NCBI GenBank assembly: GCA_011033025.1
Contig: WFMF01000507.1
Location: 1 to 64,000, forward strand
Length of the DNA: 64,000 bases
Direction: 5' to 3'
Origin: Beroe forskalii
Lineage: Eukaryota > Ctenophora > Nuda > Beroida > Beroidae
Shown in pieces: positions 10,110 through 22,826 of this stretch. The stretch's first letter is position 1. Every line of letters starts with the position of its first letter. Under the pieces are notes generated by a model that was not told the DNA's origin, did no database searches, and saw only the letters and a program-made list of their open reading frames with translations. Position numbers and translations under genes: made by a program.

Positions 10110-11027
10110 TTATACTTTCATTTGGTGAAAATCAAAATTCATAGGATACCACTCAAGCTCATTGTGATCATTTTGCATCACCAGAAGTGATTTTTTAAGT
10201 TTTCCCTTGATTGAGTCAAATTCGATGTCATCAATGGGTTTGTCTCTGAAAAATGTTTTTAGAATTTTGTTCCAGAGTGGAGTTGCAGTGCGTAGAAAAC
10301 ATTTGCTAGGCCAATCTAATATTAGCAAGAGAGCTTTGTTATTTCTGGAGCTGAAATCCATTTTTTGGAACAAGACATGCGGTAGCTTGTATTTAATAAT
10401 TTTTGCTACTTCCAAGCCCAGGCTATAGTGAAAGCAGTTTTTAAATGCCAATATTTGGTTTTTATTAAATATTGGTTTAGTATGTTCTTTAATATAAAAT
10501 TCATATCCTGGCTTTTGAAAACCATATTCCCTCACTCGTGCACATGTCCTGAACTTCTCCAGAAAGGCCTCCCTATCTCCAAATAAAACCCTAATGCAGT
10601 GTTTTTGAATACGAAATAGTTGTTCAGTATAGGCTTTAATTGCTCCACCAAAGACTGTTATACCATAGCTCATGTGGCTTTCAAATAATGCATGATAGAG
10701 CGCTTTGTAATTTTCAGAAGGTATGTATTGCCTTATGTGATTGATAATGCCTGTAGCAGATTTTAATTTCTTGCTCAAGTAGTCAATGTGCTGCTCCCAT
10801 GACAACTTATTATCTATTATTATGCCAAGAAATTTTGCAGATTCAAGTTCAGGTATCTTAACTCCATCAATAAGAATTGGGCTAAGGTCAGCCTTTCTGG
10901 AGTAGGTCCTGTTACGAGCACATGTACCTCTAATTGAGCTTAGACTGACTGATTTGGGTATAAAGTGAACAAAGCAACATTTAGATAAGTTTATATATAT
11001 AAATTCCAAAAATATTGACTCAAACAT
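10110..11027 (-). pseudogene. Non-LTR retrotransposon reverse transcriptase, 5'-truncated fragment
   Basis: The 305-codon minus-strand frame carries the post-catalytic signature of LINE reverse transcriptases (Jockey/CR1-like). This is INLSKCCFVHFIP near the start, then KFLGIIIDNKLSWEQHIDYL at about residues 66-85 and HALFESHMSYGITVFGGAI at about 112-130. The catalytic F/YxDD region and the endonuclease are absent, so it is a dead 5'-truncated copy. It is uninterrupted, hence fairly young. It lies on the same strand as the surrounding exons, inside the segment bounded by the repeats at 8383 and 11123. Confidence 0.85.
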
Positions 11028-11123
11028 ATTGACTCAACAAGAAGACTGGTAATCAGTGCTAAGTCTTTCATTGAATTTCCAGTACAGCTTCAAAATAGTC
11101 ACATTTAATATGAAACACCCTGT
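11000..11123 (-). repeat. Right arm of the diverged inverted repeat pair
   Basis: Read on the minus strand from 11123 it begins ACAGGGTGTTTCATA and follows the same word order as 8383-8515, including AGCACTGATT and TCTTCTTGTT. It runs directly into the reverse-transcriptase fragment. Confidence 0.7.
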
Positions 11124-11703
11124 ATATAACAGAATCTGACCCATAGCAAAAAAAGAGAGGAAAATTAAATCCATTTTATGCTTTGGAAGCAATTTAAGTT
11201 GACCAAACATGGATTATGCAGCATTGAAGTACCTGTTTGGCTAAAAACAATTGTTCTAGTGTTTAGCAGAGATGGCCTCTATCATAGAAAATTGGCAAAC
11301 CTTATTTTGTAACACTGTGCCCTATTTCCTGAGATGGGATTATGTGATGTAATACAACAAGGTCATAATATAATGTAATGTAATGTAAGCATAATGGTAT
11401 TGAACCATCTCTAATCTCACACCCAATTGATCAATATCAAATGTTAACAATTATTTAGCACCATTTCACTCCGGTGCCCATTCCATAGTAACATTAATAA
11501 AAAGCAATTTTACAATTAACAAATAAGAAGTTATTCAATGTGATAAAATTAATTTTAACTTCCACAATGACAAAATATCAAAATTGATAAAAACACTGAA
11601 AAGCCAGTAAAAATAGTAAGTCAAATAATATGCATATCTTCATGTGCATAATACATCATAATTAAAACATTGGTTTATTTAATGACAACAAAAGACCATA
11701 TAC

Positions 11704-11790
11704 TTTTGAAAAGGCTGCTAGTCTGCTACTCCCAAAATCACTTGCAAGGGTTCCAGTGAGTTCCACTGAAAGCTCCATGTGATGATAAAT
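11704..11790 (-). CDS. Gene C, candidate exon 1 (unrecognised)
   Basis: A strong minus-strand acceptor (TTTTTTATTTCAG) and donor (GTATAT) enclose exactly 29 stop-free codons in phase 0. The peptide begins IYHHMELSVELTGTLASDFG and ends SSRLAAFSK. Phase-compatible with the next candidate exon at 9603. No family recognised. Confidence 0.45.
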
Positions 11791-12022
11791 CTGAAATAAA
11801 AAATGGTATGCGAAGCAGCTGGCGTCAGCTAGAATAGAATGAAATTAAATAAACAATTTTGATAAATACATCAACGCAGTTCTCAGAACTCAAATATCTT
11901 CAACTTTCCACCTTTTACTGGATCGTCCAGCCTCTTATAACATATTGAAATTTAAAAATTAAAAAAGAGAACTAAATAATAATGATTAAATCAAATGAAA
12001 CTTATGATTAACTTGGCAAAGA

Positions 12023-12540
12023 ATCAGCGCCGCGCGCGCGGCGCTGATCCTGGTCTCACGACGCGCGTTCTCCGAAAACATAGTCGTGTTTTGCCAGACG
12101 GGGCGCGCGCGCTTCGCGCGCGCGAGTGGGCCAGGCAACGCCTGGCAAGTCGTGTTTGACTATGCGCCCGTAACGCCAACATGTATTTCATTGTTCAGCA
12201 ATGCAATTGCGCGCGGCCGTTAATTACAGGGGGAGGAAATACGGGGCGCCGCCGCGCCGCGCGGGCATTCCCCTAACCAGGGGTTTAGCGCTTGCCGCGC
12301 CGCGCACTCCGTGCGCGTAACCAGGGTCCTGGTTAGGGCAACGCGGGCAGAATATGGAATAGGTCGTTATTAAACACGTATGTCCCTGTGTGGCTAGGGC
12401 TTTTGCGTGTAGGTGGGAAGCGCGCGGCGCGGCGGGGGCACGTACTCGCACCTATGCGGGCGCGGGCTAAGGTGGATAGGTCGCGAGCGCGGCGGCGCTG
12501 CACTGGTTAAGGCCAAAGCAATAGGCATACTTATGCGCAA
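12023..12540. mobile_element. GC-rich palindromic island, likely foldback element
   Basis: This is an abrupt CpG-rich block in AT-rich DNA. It opens with a perfect 26-nt palindrome (12023-12048, core GCGCCGCGCGCGCGGCGC). It then has nested stems: CATAGTC/GACTATG and TGCCAG/CTGGCA enclose a second GCGCGC hairpin (about 12078-12165). Further inside are CCCTAACCAGGGG and AGGGTCCTGGTTAGGG. The latter 19-bp word, with its following CAA, recurs inverted near 63905 at the right end of the window, which suggests a dispersed repeat rather than a promoter island. A CpG-island promoter for flanking genes remains possible. Confidence 0.55.
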
Positions 12541-14495
12541 CCCGGGTTGAAAAAAATAACTTCAAATCATCCGTTTACTTCATGAGCCGCGCATTTTTTT
12601 CAAACTGTCCATTTACTGTTGACTGCTGAATTATGTATTGCAGTTACAACGTCATATTTTATCAGTTACGTTATTCTAACTGAATGGGCTGGCTCTTCTC
12701 CGCAAGCATATGGTTCAGTGGTTTGATTTAGAAGATAAATTAGAATTACAACTCAGATGTGTTATTTTCATACTGCATAATATGCTCCTTACCTATATTT
12801 CTTTATTCACTCTCCTTCCTTAAAACTTTCGATCATTGAATATTGATTGATATTATGGTGGTGATGGTTGAATACCATAAATTATTTATTTATTTATTTT
12901 ATTTTGTCTGGTGCTTTCTCAACATGTGTAATATTTTACTCTCTTCGGAGATTTTTCACACATTAGAATTACAATTTGTGGAGATGTATGTTTTGTGAAA
13001 ACAAACGACTCTCTTTCAGTCATTCACAATATGCATTATTGAGGTTCACCCTTAGTTAGCTGCCTAGATCTACCTAGATCTCTGATGAAGGTATCTCACA
13101 TGGATCCTGTCAAAGACTAAGGAAAGAGCTGTTGGAAAGTTTTGTGGCTTGACTGTACAAAGATGACTGTATTTGTATCCCAAAGATAATAGTTAGCTGC
13201 CATGATTCTTTAATTTTATTTTGTTGCTCTGTTCAATTTACAGTGGTGCTTGAGTTGTTTTAAATGCTTTCACACTGTATATTATCCAATTTGATAATTG
13301 AAAACCTTGTTTTGTAGTGAAGTTTGTTGTGCAAATAGATTCACATTCTATCTATCCTATTTTTTGCTCAGACTTTTACATATTCAGTTGTTGTTTTTCA
13401 ACTTGCTGGTCCTTAATTGTCTCCTAAATGATATGAAGAATGCTTTGAAGTATACTAAATTGATTTTTAAATTTTGTTCAATCTATCAATGTTGCTGTGA
13501 TATCATTCTTACATCAAATTAATTTTTATAGTTCAGAGATGATCAGGCAGGCCCTATTCTTAGTTGCATCAATAAAATGTAATCTTAATTAACCTGATAT
13601 CCATGATAATAATAATAATTTAAACTTTTATATTATAGTGGCACATCAACTTAAGAACTTGCACAGAGAAAGAAAACAATTCAACAAAGAAAGCTATGAC
13701 AGTGCTTCATAATACCATATTCTACAGAAAGTAAGATTTAAACTAAAAAGCAGAAAATTGATTGAGCATAAGCACTGTCAGCAAATTCAAAACATAAATA
13801 CTGAGTTAAAAATAATAAGTTAAATGTTGAACAACAATGTGATTTACTGCTGCTGTGATAGAGTGACACAATTGATTATCTCAGTAATATCAGTAGATTT
13901 TCATAGTATTTCATCGTCATCTTTTAAAGGAGTATTAAGTTGAGCATTGAATTATCTTGTTCATCATGGTCGTTTTCGAGTTAATTTGGTCATAGATATA
14001 ACATTTTTAATTTGCACTTAATTTGCACATTAGATTTATCAACCAAATAATTGACTGTGCTCAGTTTTAAACCATTTTAGAGTTTATTCATATATCAATG
14101 TGGTTTTTAAATTTTTCTAATTTGATGAAATAATACTCACTGATATTCTTCTTTAGTCCTATTTTATGTATAAATCCATTTGAAATCAACTAGCTTCCTT
14201 CAACTAGCTTTCAATTTACAATGTACAGGCTAACATATCTACCACTTGGAAATATTCTGTGTAATCTATTAATTGTTGCCCAGTAGCATCTGTCTTAAGT
14301 ATTGCCTATTTAGGAGTTGAACAGACCAGGGATAATTATAATTATTGAAACAAATTCAAATAGTTTTACGATTTGTCTCATTTGTTGGAGAGGTTTGTGG
14401 CTTGACCTTAACAAAGAAGACTGTATTTTTCTAAAATGACAGTCTCATTTGTAAAACTGAATGTTTCATAACTCAACTTAAAATTTCCTTGAGCT
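12541..14495. other. Non-coding DNA with one diverged duplication
   Basis: There is an ATTT-repeat at 12887-12905. A segment near 13125-13175 (GTTTTGTGGCTTGACTGTAC) recurs diverged at about 14383-14432. I see no supported exon. Confidence 0.4.
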
Positions 14496-14541
14496 ATGGT
14501 GGTGATATATCAGCTACTCCTAATCTTCCTTGCTCTTTTTG
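14496..14541 (+). CDS. Signal-peptide exon, probably exon 1 of the GPI-anchored Ig/FN3 protein
   Basis: An ATG opens MVVIYQLLLIFLALF, a textbook hydrophobic signal peptide, followed by G|GTGAGT, a strong donor in phase 1. The first Ig exon of the receptor gene (39339) needs exactly one preceding base. G plus GT then gives a glycine, so the joined product reads LALFGISVSSVE with a plausible cleavage site. The link over 24.8 kb is inference from phase and function. No competing signal-peptide exon was seen nearer to 39 kb. Confidence 0.55.
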
Positions 14542-17500
14542 GTGAGTTCATACTTGTTTTTCTATGAAACAGTACCTACAGTAAATTTTTGTGGCAGAGT
14601 TCCAGTCGACCTGTCACTATCATTAAATCCATTTTCTAAAAATCAGAAATGAGATGATGGTTTTTATATTTTTAGAATGCATCAGGCTGATGAAAGTCAT
14701 TTTCCATGGTATATTGACAGAATTAAGCAGCACAAATATATGATAATGTAGCCACAATGTTATGCCAGCATGTGTGTTTATAATTTTTCTCTGTCTTTTT
14801 TATCATAAGACTGCGTGAATAAGTGACTGACCACTGCTGTTCATATGATTTTACACCACTCTCAATTTAGTTTCTCTCCTTCAATTGTAATTCACGTACC
14901 AATGTTGAAGGTAAACAATTGATGTCACTATTTTATAATCTCATAACATATTATTACATTAGTATCAACTTGGCTGTTTTATCAACCAAAGGAGTTATCA
15001 TGAGCTATAGATTGTAATTCTGCTATGCAGAATGCATGGCATTTTAATTAAGTCAAACTTATTGCAGACAGTCTTACAATGAATGGAATATTCAGTCATA
15101 ATCGAAATGCTGCATTTTGTAGAAAGGCACTCTCTCTAGCATTAAGAATAATGCCATAAGTTAACTCAATACTGTCATGTTTAACACTCGCTGCTGAAAC
15201 CTGTGTTGTTCCATTAACTTGGTACATAATTTAAAAGCCTGATTGTTGATAAATATCTGATTTCCCTGGGGACATGGAATGTGTTACACTGCGTTGTATT
15301 TGCTGAGTTGATGGGGTCTGATTTCATATAATTCCTTAATTGGTGATTTTATAAGTTTGTGTTATGTTGGTGTCACTGGATTCATGGTGTTGCATGTTTG
15401 ATTCAATATTTATTATCTATATTTTCTCCCCTATAATAGCACCTGAATTAATTTAGAATTTTAGAACACGGAATTATTAAATTAATTTTGCTGAAAGGCC
15501 TCGAAGCCCATTCAATATATTAGTGCTCACTATTTGAGGAATTTTCATGGTGCTAAAAATGTGATCACGTTTTCAGAACCACACGACCAGATATACCAAC
15601 CCCGCCTCTCTATTAAACTATTATATCTCCAGTAATTGTACCACGTGCCGCTGACGTTGCCTAGGAACACATCCTGCTACTGCTCTATTTCATGATACCA
15701 TCAGCAACAATTACCAGGGCATTATACCTTTATGGTATTAGCCCTCTCCTAATTACTCGCTCGTTATGTGTTCCCAATTAGAGACAACTCTCTCTCCCTC
15801 TAAAGCCCCCTTATATTATATCCATTGTTCAGCCACACGAAACTTTTACATTTATTCAATATGTACACGACTAGAAGGTACTTCTCTTGTAGACATTGGG
15901 TCAAGCCCCATATAATAGCCTTTAATATCGTGGTAGGTCGTGGTAGGTGGATAGACGGTTTGAAAACTTCAAATCAGTCTTTTAAACCATGGAAATTACA
16001 TCACCGTTAGCTGCATATTATCTTGCGTACGACCCGTTATATTCCGTGTAAAATTTCTTGAATATATTGAAAACGTCGTCACCCAATCAGCATACAGGAT
16101 AATGTTCCCTCCTCCAATCAAAGACAGTTCAGCTGATCACGTGACAAAAAAGGACTGGGCTTACGTAGACACCCAATAAATGTCATACATAACGAAAATA
16201 GTTTAAATTTACTGATTGTATACATTGAATATGACCATGATATTCCATAGCATTTGAAAATTTTAACAGAAACAGACAGTAAAAGATATCTCATGTATGA
16301 AACAGGATAAATTTTCAATTAGAAGTATGAAGTTTCACACCAAAACATCGAACAATGGATCGTGTCTATTGGAAACCACACTTACTGACCAATTGATGTG
16401 AACTGTGGAGAAATATACACTGCAAACTGTATTACCGTAATTTCTAGAGTGGCACTGTCCCCTTAGTACACTGTATTACCGTATTGCTATACTCCACACT
16501 GCACTCAGTGTACAATGTACACTGTGCACCTAATTTTAGTTGTGGTTAATCATTAATTAGTGGTCCATCACACAGGCTAATACCCCTTACATAGCGAATC
16601 TCCCTGATGTCAAATTACATGGAAGTATTAGCATGAACGGTAACCATTTGTGGTTTTTAATTGCTATACATTATAAGGGCCATGCACCCCAATTAGTAAC
16701 CACTAACATTATAATTTCCCAACATTCCCTTAATTTCCTAACATTCACCTAATTAGGTAGTTGTGTAGTTATAATTTCCTAAGATACACCTAATAAGGTA
16801 CAGATATCACTGTTACAGTTTCCTGATATCATCTGGTCGTGAATGCACGAAGGAATGTGTTTCTTGACCCTGTAGGATCTGTGTCTTTACCAATGAATAA
16901 CACTTGAAGTGCAGTGATAAGAGTATAACACTTTGCATATTATCAAAAGTTATGTTATGTATACGGCAAATGTTGTTATCATATAGTATGTTTTGTAAGG
17001 ATGCACCTACGTACAGACAAACTAACGGATGCGCTTACAGAAATCCATGATCGCAAAATCAATAACCATGACTCCCGAAACATCTGCTTTTTTCCTGAAA
17101 TATCACATAACTTTTTTGCCATACTTCTGTACTATAGCTGTTAGTGGGTTCCTGAGAACCCTACTAAACACAGATGCTAAAAGCATTTGCCCTACTCAGT
17201 CAATATATTCACCGCACCACACACATATTGAACATACATTAGAAGATGTCGATTATACTCAAACGGGCAAGGTTTAACTCGACTGTTTTTCACCAATCAA
17301 ATTCGGGCACACTCCGTTTAAGTGGTTTAGTCCGGTATAATAATATATTTTCTAGAGGTGAGTGAAATGAGCGGCCTTCATTGGATGTCGGAGGATATTA
17401 AATAGTATAAAAACTACACAATAATACGCAAAATAATGGAGTATTAAGTATTTAAGTGGGTCATTCATTTCGTGTATTGTTCCGTGAACAATGGTTCACT

Positions 17501-18154
17501 CATTACGTAGTATGTTTGATTCTTGGCCCTTGGGATGAGTATTGCATATACTTCATGGATGTACATTGGATGTTCTTGGGTTTATTACTCATAAAGCATG
17601 ATCCACTGATCATCATGATACCGGATCATCCGAATGATTGCCCCGCAACATGAAGAATTATTCATTCCTGTGATGCAGACACCAGTAGGTTGGAATTTGG
17701 CAAAATAACCTGAACCTTTTTGAATCTGGTCGTCAATGTAGCAACATTCTGATCCCAGTGGTGATAAGGTTGCCTTGGTTTTTAGCTATAATGAGCTCAA
17801 GCCTCAAACCAACCTATCTATACAGTGTAAATGCTTGATTACCCCTAGGATTGCACACTACACACTTGTAATACATGTAATAACAGCCAAAGTTTAGTGA
17901 ATCACCATCAGTTTTTCCTAACGAGCAATATATATTTTTATAAGTAGTTGGTTTATAACACTAATAACGCCCACTCTTTGATTATGATATATCTCATATA
18001 ATAGAGGCCCTTAAACGCAGAGCAAATATAATAGAGGCCCCCTAAAAGCATTGCAAGCCATTGTCATTGGCTGAGAGAGCTCAAAAAGTAATGAGTTCAG
18101 AGATATCAGGTAATCACACGGGTAATTGCGAGTGACGGAAGATATAGACTAGCT

Positions 18155-18199
18155 GACGGCATCAACACACTATGTTAAGCTATGATAATGACGTCATCA
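18155..18199 (-). repeat. CRE-core dispersed repeat, copy 1
   Basis: Minus orientation; GACGGCATCAA at one end and GATAATGACGTCATC at the other. Confidence 0.7.
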
Positions 18200-18378
18200 T
18201 CAGTCATATAAGATATTCGTGTAAGAACACGGTAGTTGGTTGCTATTCATATTTTACAGGAGAAGGAGGTAGAGTTGTATTGTTTGCGAAGGGTAATATA
18301 ATTAAATGATCTCATTCTCTGAGGAGCTGAAAGGAGATTTTGAGAGGAGTCTTTGCATATAATTGCCGAGGTTTTAAT

Positions 18379-18436
18379 AGACGGTAGAGAGTGACGTCAT
18401 TATCATGAGTTAGAATGGGGCGTTGATGAGATGGGA
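18379..18436 (+). repeat. CRE-core dispersed repeat, copy 2
   Basis: Plus orientation; GAGTGACGTCATTATCATGA then TTAGAATGGGGCGTTGATGA. Confidence 0.8.
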
Positions 18437-19387
18437 TAGTGTTTTCCGTGAAGGTTATAGAATAGCCGAGGTTTTCTTGTGATCCTGTAGAGGCTAGGGC
18501 AGTGGACTTCTTGATATGATGGGGTGTTTTAAAATGGAGCAGGGCTAGGAATAAATCCGCCGATTAATTTCATTGTAGTTATGAAGGTGCTATAAAACCT
18601 CAAAAGGCTCAACTGATTCTCCAAGCAAGAGTCGTATTGGGTGTATGCAGTAAAATACTGAACTTTTAAAAACGGGATTCCTTTTCCTGGAATCTTGTAA
18701 GAGTCCGAAAATTTTCTCTCAAAATTCTCCGAAATAGCTTACATTCACAGCTCTAGAATTTGAATCAGGCGAAGTTATTATCGGTTTATTAATCACTCTG
18801 TGAAATGCTCACGAAGCGAAATTAACATATTCAAATCCCTCATTTTACACAGTATTACTCACTTCTCGTTACAGTCCATGTAGTTTAGTGCAGCAATGTA
18901 AGTCCTGATGAAGTTGCTCAATACTTGTCCAGTCTTCCTGGCTGCAAAATGCAAATATTCAGGGCGCTCAGCCTAATTTTACACTTTTCACAGCTCTAAT
19001 TCTAAAACGGAAAGCAATTTAGAACTTTAGAAAGCTGCATCTAAAAAGTAAGTTAAAGTGTGTACGCATTCGGCATCACTCTGGCCTCTGCTCTGATAAT
19101 GTTCAAGTCACGTTTCAGAATGATCCTGGTATATTACCTAAATTGTTAGTGACCTGAGATCCTGGGTTCAACTGTACATCACTTCATCAATGATCCAATG
19201 AATGGCACATACCTTAATTATGTTTCTCATTCCTTAAATTCATCTGATCGTACGTCCAGTCTAGGATCGATCGAATGGAAATTGCAACTTGATTAAAATA
19301 CCACCTGGTAACACAATAGCTGTAGAAAAGACAGAATGTTTCAGAGCCCTGTGTGTCTTCCCTTGTAATATGTGCCCGTGTGTGTCT

Positions 19388-19412
19388 ATGTGTGTGTGTG
19401 TGTGTGTATGTG
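19388..19412. repeat. GT microsatellite
   Basis: A run of GTGTGT. Confidence 0.7.
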
Positions 19413-19900
19413 ATAGGTTCAGAGTCGTGACTGACCCATGTCAACCAGGTGGCTTGCACTTCCACCAGCCCACATGTATGAGATAAGGAAATATATTAAA
19501 GTTTCATATTATACTGCTCCGTTGCAAAGTTATATTATATCACAGGTACCGTGGTGAAATGTGGGCAGGGTCAGGTGACTTGTTCTGTAAATTAATAGGA
19601 ATAACTATCTAATTAGGCTGCAATCAGGCGATAATACCTCTGTGGATAGGTTGGTGTATGTTCCTTTAATTCCTACAATCATTCCAAGAATAGTAGATTA
19701 CATTAGTGCCGGGATTGTCGACTAAACAAATCTTTTATTAGTTTATTGAGACTTCTATCCGCAGGAAAATGGGAATTAGATTGTTATTTAATTTATCTAT
19801 CATTCTGTTAATATGAACATATTAAATAACGTACAGTTATATATTGAAATATTTATATTTAATTTTGTAAGTAGGCTTAATTTTGTTTTATCTACAAACT

Positions 19901-20037
19901 ACAGTACAGAATTGCTGAAGTCTGTTCACCAAGTCTTTATAGTTAGTAAGTCTTTATATGTGAGCATTACAGTACAGAATTGCTGAAGTCTGTTCACCAA
20001 GTCTTTATAGTTAGTAAGTCTTTATATGTGAGCATTA
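19901..20037. repeat. Perfect 68-bp tandem duplication
   Basis: The segment beginning ACAGTACAGAATTGCTGAAG is repeated without a mismatch, starting at 19901 and 19969. Exact identity implies a recent event. Confidence 0.95.
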
Positions 20038-20129
20038 AGTCATCTGTCATTCGTGTTATTATTGAGAGGATGTGTGTGCGTGTGACATTGCATTTTCTTG
20101 AACCGTCACAGGATTATGAGATTATGGGA

Positions 20130-20240
20130 ATCATTAATTAGGTTACTTTTGGGCGATGAGACCTCCCCAATATGTATGAAATGTGACGTGGAGGCATCCC
20201 ACACTCGCCCCTGGGTCCCAGGATACTTTTTACGAACCGA
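20130..20240 (+). pseudogene. Possible LINE C-terminal relic
   Basis: A plus frame reads IRLLLGDETSPICMKCDVEA and then SH. This resembles the CxxC...H tail found after reverse transcriptase in many LINEs. It is short and ends in a stop, so it is tentative. Confidence 0.3.
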
Positions 20241-20442
20241 GAAATAATCCTTGAAATGTATCGCGACCGATGTTGGTTGGTATGGAATCTCAAGGCCAGA
20301 ATTTACAAAATTATGCAATCTTTGGAAAGTGGATTGCTTACATAGATTGTTCCCCAAAACTTTGAGCATTTGAGCTGTTAAATTCACTTCCGATTAACAC
20401 GCAAATCTTAACAATTCTATAACTGTTGACCTGAAAACAGTA

Positions 20443-22826
20443 ATATTGGGGGGGGGGTTTCACTGTCCCAATTGTCCCAAACTCAAGAAAAAGTGGATTG
20501 GGACAGGGACAATTGGGACAAATGGGACATTTGGGACAAATGGGACAATTGGGACAAATGGGACAGAGAAAATGGAACAAATGGGACTCAAAAGAATTAT
20601 GCGGACTGGGACAATTGGGACATTTGGGACAAATGGGACAATTGGGACAAATGGGACAGAGAAAATGGAACAAATTGGACTCAAAAAAGTGAATACAGAC
20701 TGGGACAAATGGGACATTTGGGACAAATGGGGGGGATGAAGCCCAAAAAAAACCAAGCCCCACCCTACTTTTCCGATTCTTGGGCTAGGTTTTTTTTGGT
20801 TTTTTTAGGTTTTTTGGTTTTTGGGTTACATTTTATTAATTTCTAGCACCTTTCCAAACGATTTTTAGGTTAAAATTCGATTGTTTTATGATGTCTACCA
20901 TATGACTGTAGATCCACAGGAGCTTGGTATGTAGCCTAAAACGACCTATAATTGTAAGTTACTGAATATAATAGAATATTTTCACTCATCTAATCGTTCT
21001 GAAATTGGTACTTAACTCCTTACACTGGAGTCTGGTGGGTACTTTTTCCAGGTCAGGTCCAATCGAGCTTAGCCTAAGGGGTCATATTACTGTTCTAGGA
21101 CATAAATGTTTATCAAAAGCTGTTTGAACATGGTCCTTATTATAGAGTTATGAGCTTATCTGAGCTTCTGTCAATTGTATTTTTATGTACATACTTAGGC
21201 TGATCCTCAGCTTTATTGCTCCTGCTTTATTGAGTCCTGGAAGACCTTTTTGGGCCTAACATTCCTCCCTGCTGAACCAAGACAATCATATCCTAACACT
21301 ACCTGACTGAGTGACCCTAACCCCTGGGGATACTTCACAGAACCTTTTCTGGCCCTTAATTATGAGCATATTATAACTAAAGGCATATACATCGCAACAT
21401 TATTACCAGCGCTAGCCCTGTATGGAGCCCTACGGTTTTCAGTTCCTTGTTTAATGAGCCATGCATGGGACATTCAGCCAGGCAAGAGTCTTGCCTGGCT
21501 GAATGTGGTGGATGTCCTAGCTGCATGGCCTATTAAAGACATGTGTAGGTCTCTCCACTCCAGCATGGACATAAGTTGCATATTATATACCGCCAGCACA
21601 CAGGAAATATTTCTTTTTTGCTTTGGAGGGTAGGTGAATCAAGGGCGAAACTGCACTTGGTAAACCCTTACCAACCCCAGAGAAAATTTGACTGACCTTT
21701 TCCTGATACCTATTTGACGTTTCACTTACCCCTAGCAAGAAGTTAAACCTGAGTGACCTTCTTGCCTCTTCTGACTGCAATAGTGGTCCCTTCATGACCA
21801 TTGGCTGACTTCATGCTGAACCGGGGCTGTCCCTTTAATAACAACTGAATGAGTGATTATCTGATGTCTTGATTGTCTTCACTCAACTTCTTCCTCAAAA
21901 GCCTTTTGATCCCATGGTAGTATGGCGACCCCAAGTTGCTTAACCTTGTCTAACTCCTGGCTCCTTATTCTGACCATTAACTTGATATTGGACAATCATA
22001 AGTGACTGTCTCCCTGGCGACCCTTGGCTATCCTTTGAAATGGTGACTTTTCCAAAACACCTTGTTGATCTCAGATGACACTAGTCTGAACTTTTATCAG
22101 CCATGAGCAAAACCAGTGAGCCCTAAGAAACCCCTGGTTCACTAGCACTTGGCAGTTTGCAGGGCCCCTATGTCCTTATTTCAGCACTGAGTGGCCCCCT
22201 GGCCTGGTGATTCAAGTCTGACCACTATTAACCCCCTGCTGATCATGCTGGCTGACCTCGGCAAGCAGTGCTTTGCTGATAGTTCACCAAAACAATGCCT
22301 TAATGTACTGATTATGTCATAAAACACCACAAATCACCCAAAACATCGATAAAACTAACGAATATTGTTTGAAACTATTGTAATATCAATAACAACATTA
22401 ATAGCATCAACAATCCATATTGGTGAAAAAGTCAAAATTTTTGAAAAAACCTGTCTAAAAAAACCAAGGCCCAACTTTTTCCGATTCTTGGGCTACTCCC
22501 CCACAAATGGGACATTTGGGACAATTGGGACAAAAGTGACAGAGAGACAACTTAAATGATTGTGTTTTTTGAGTGGCAGCTTAGTGTTTTTTGTCCCACA
22601 TTTGTACTTATTAGCATAGTAGTATGAATATAACTTTTATTTCAATGATAGAAAAACATTGGTGAATATAAAAATGATAGATGACTGATTTATTCAACTT
22701 TTTGGTTGTCCCAATTGTCCCAATGTTGGTCCCAATTGTCCCAAAAACCAGTCCCAAACTCAAAAAAAAGTAAATTGGGACAGGGACAATTGGGACAATT
22801 GGGACAGTGACACTCCCCCCAATATT
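20443..22826. mobile_element. GGGACA-rich element with inverted ends
   Basis: The left end AATATTGGGGGG, followed by CACTGTCCCAATTGTCCC, is mirrored at the right end by GGGACAATTGGGACAGTGAC, then CCCCCCAATATT at about 22815-22826. Inside, both ends carry a unit with GTCCCAAACTCAA and AATTGGGACAGGGAC. The left end is expanded into a decamer array of GGGACAAATG/GGGACAATTG (20490-20735). A direct repeat, AAACCAAGGCCCAACTTTTT-like and then CCGATTCTTGGGCTA, occurs at about 20750-20790 and 22455-22497. The span could be one element or two nearby copies. No transposase is visible. Confidence 0.6.
21451..21536. repeat. Foldback with perfect 18-bp stem
   Basis: ACATTCAGCCAGGCAAGA and its exact reverse complement are separated by one base. 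An outer stem (TAATGAGCCATGCA against TGCATGGCCTATTA) extends it with a bulge. Confidence 0.85.

Noticed and set aside
20338..20846. Overlapping ORFs rich in WDKWDN or CPICPNCP
   Set aside because: By-products of the GGGACA decamer array on both strands.
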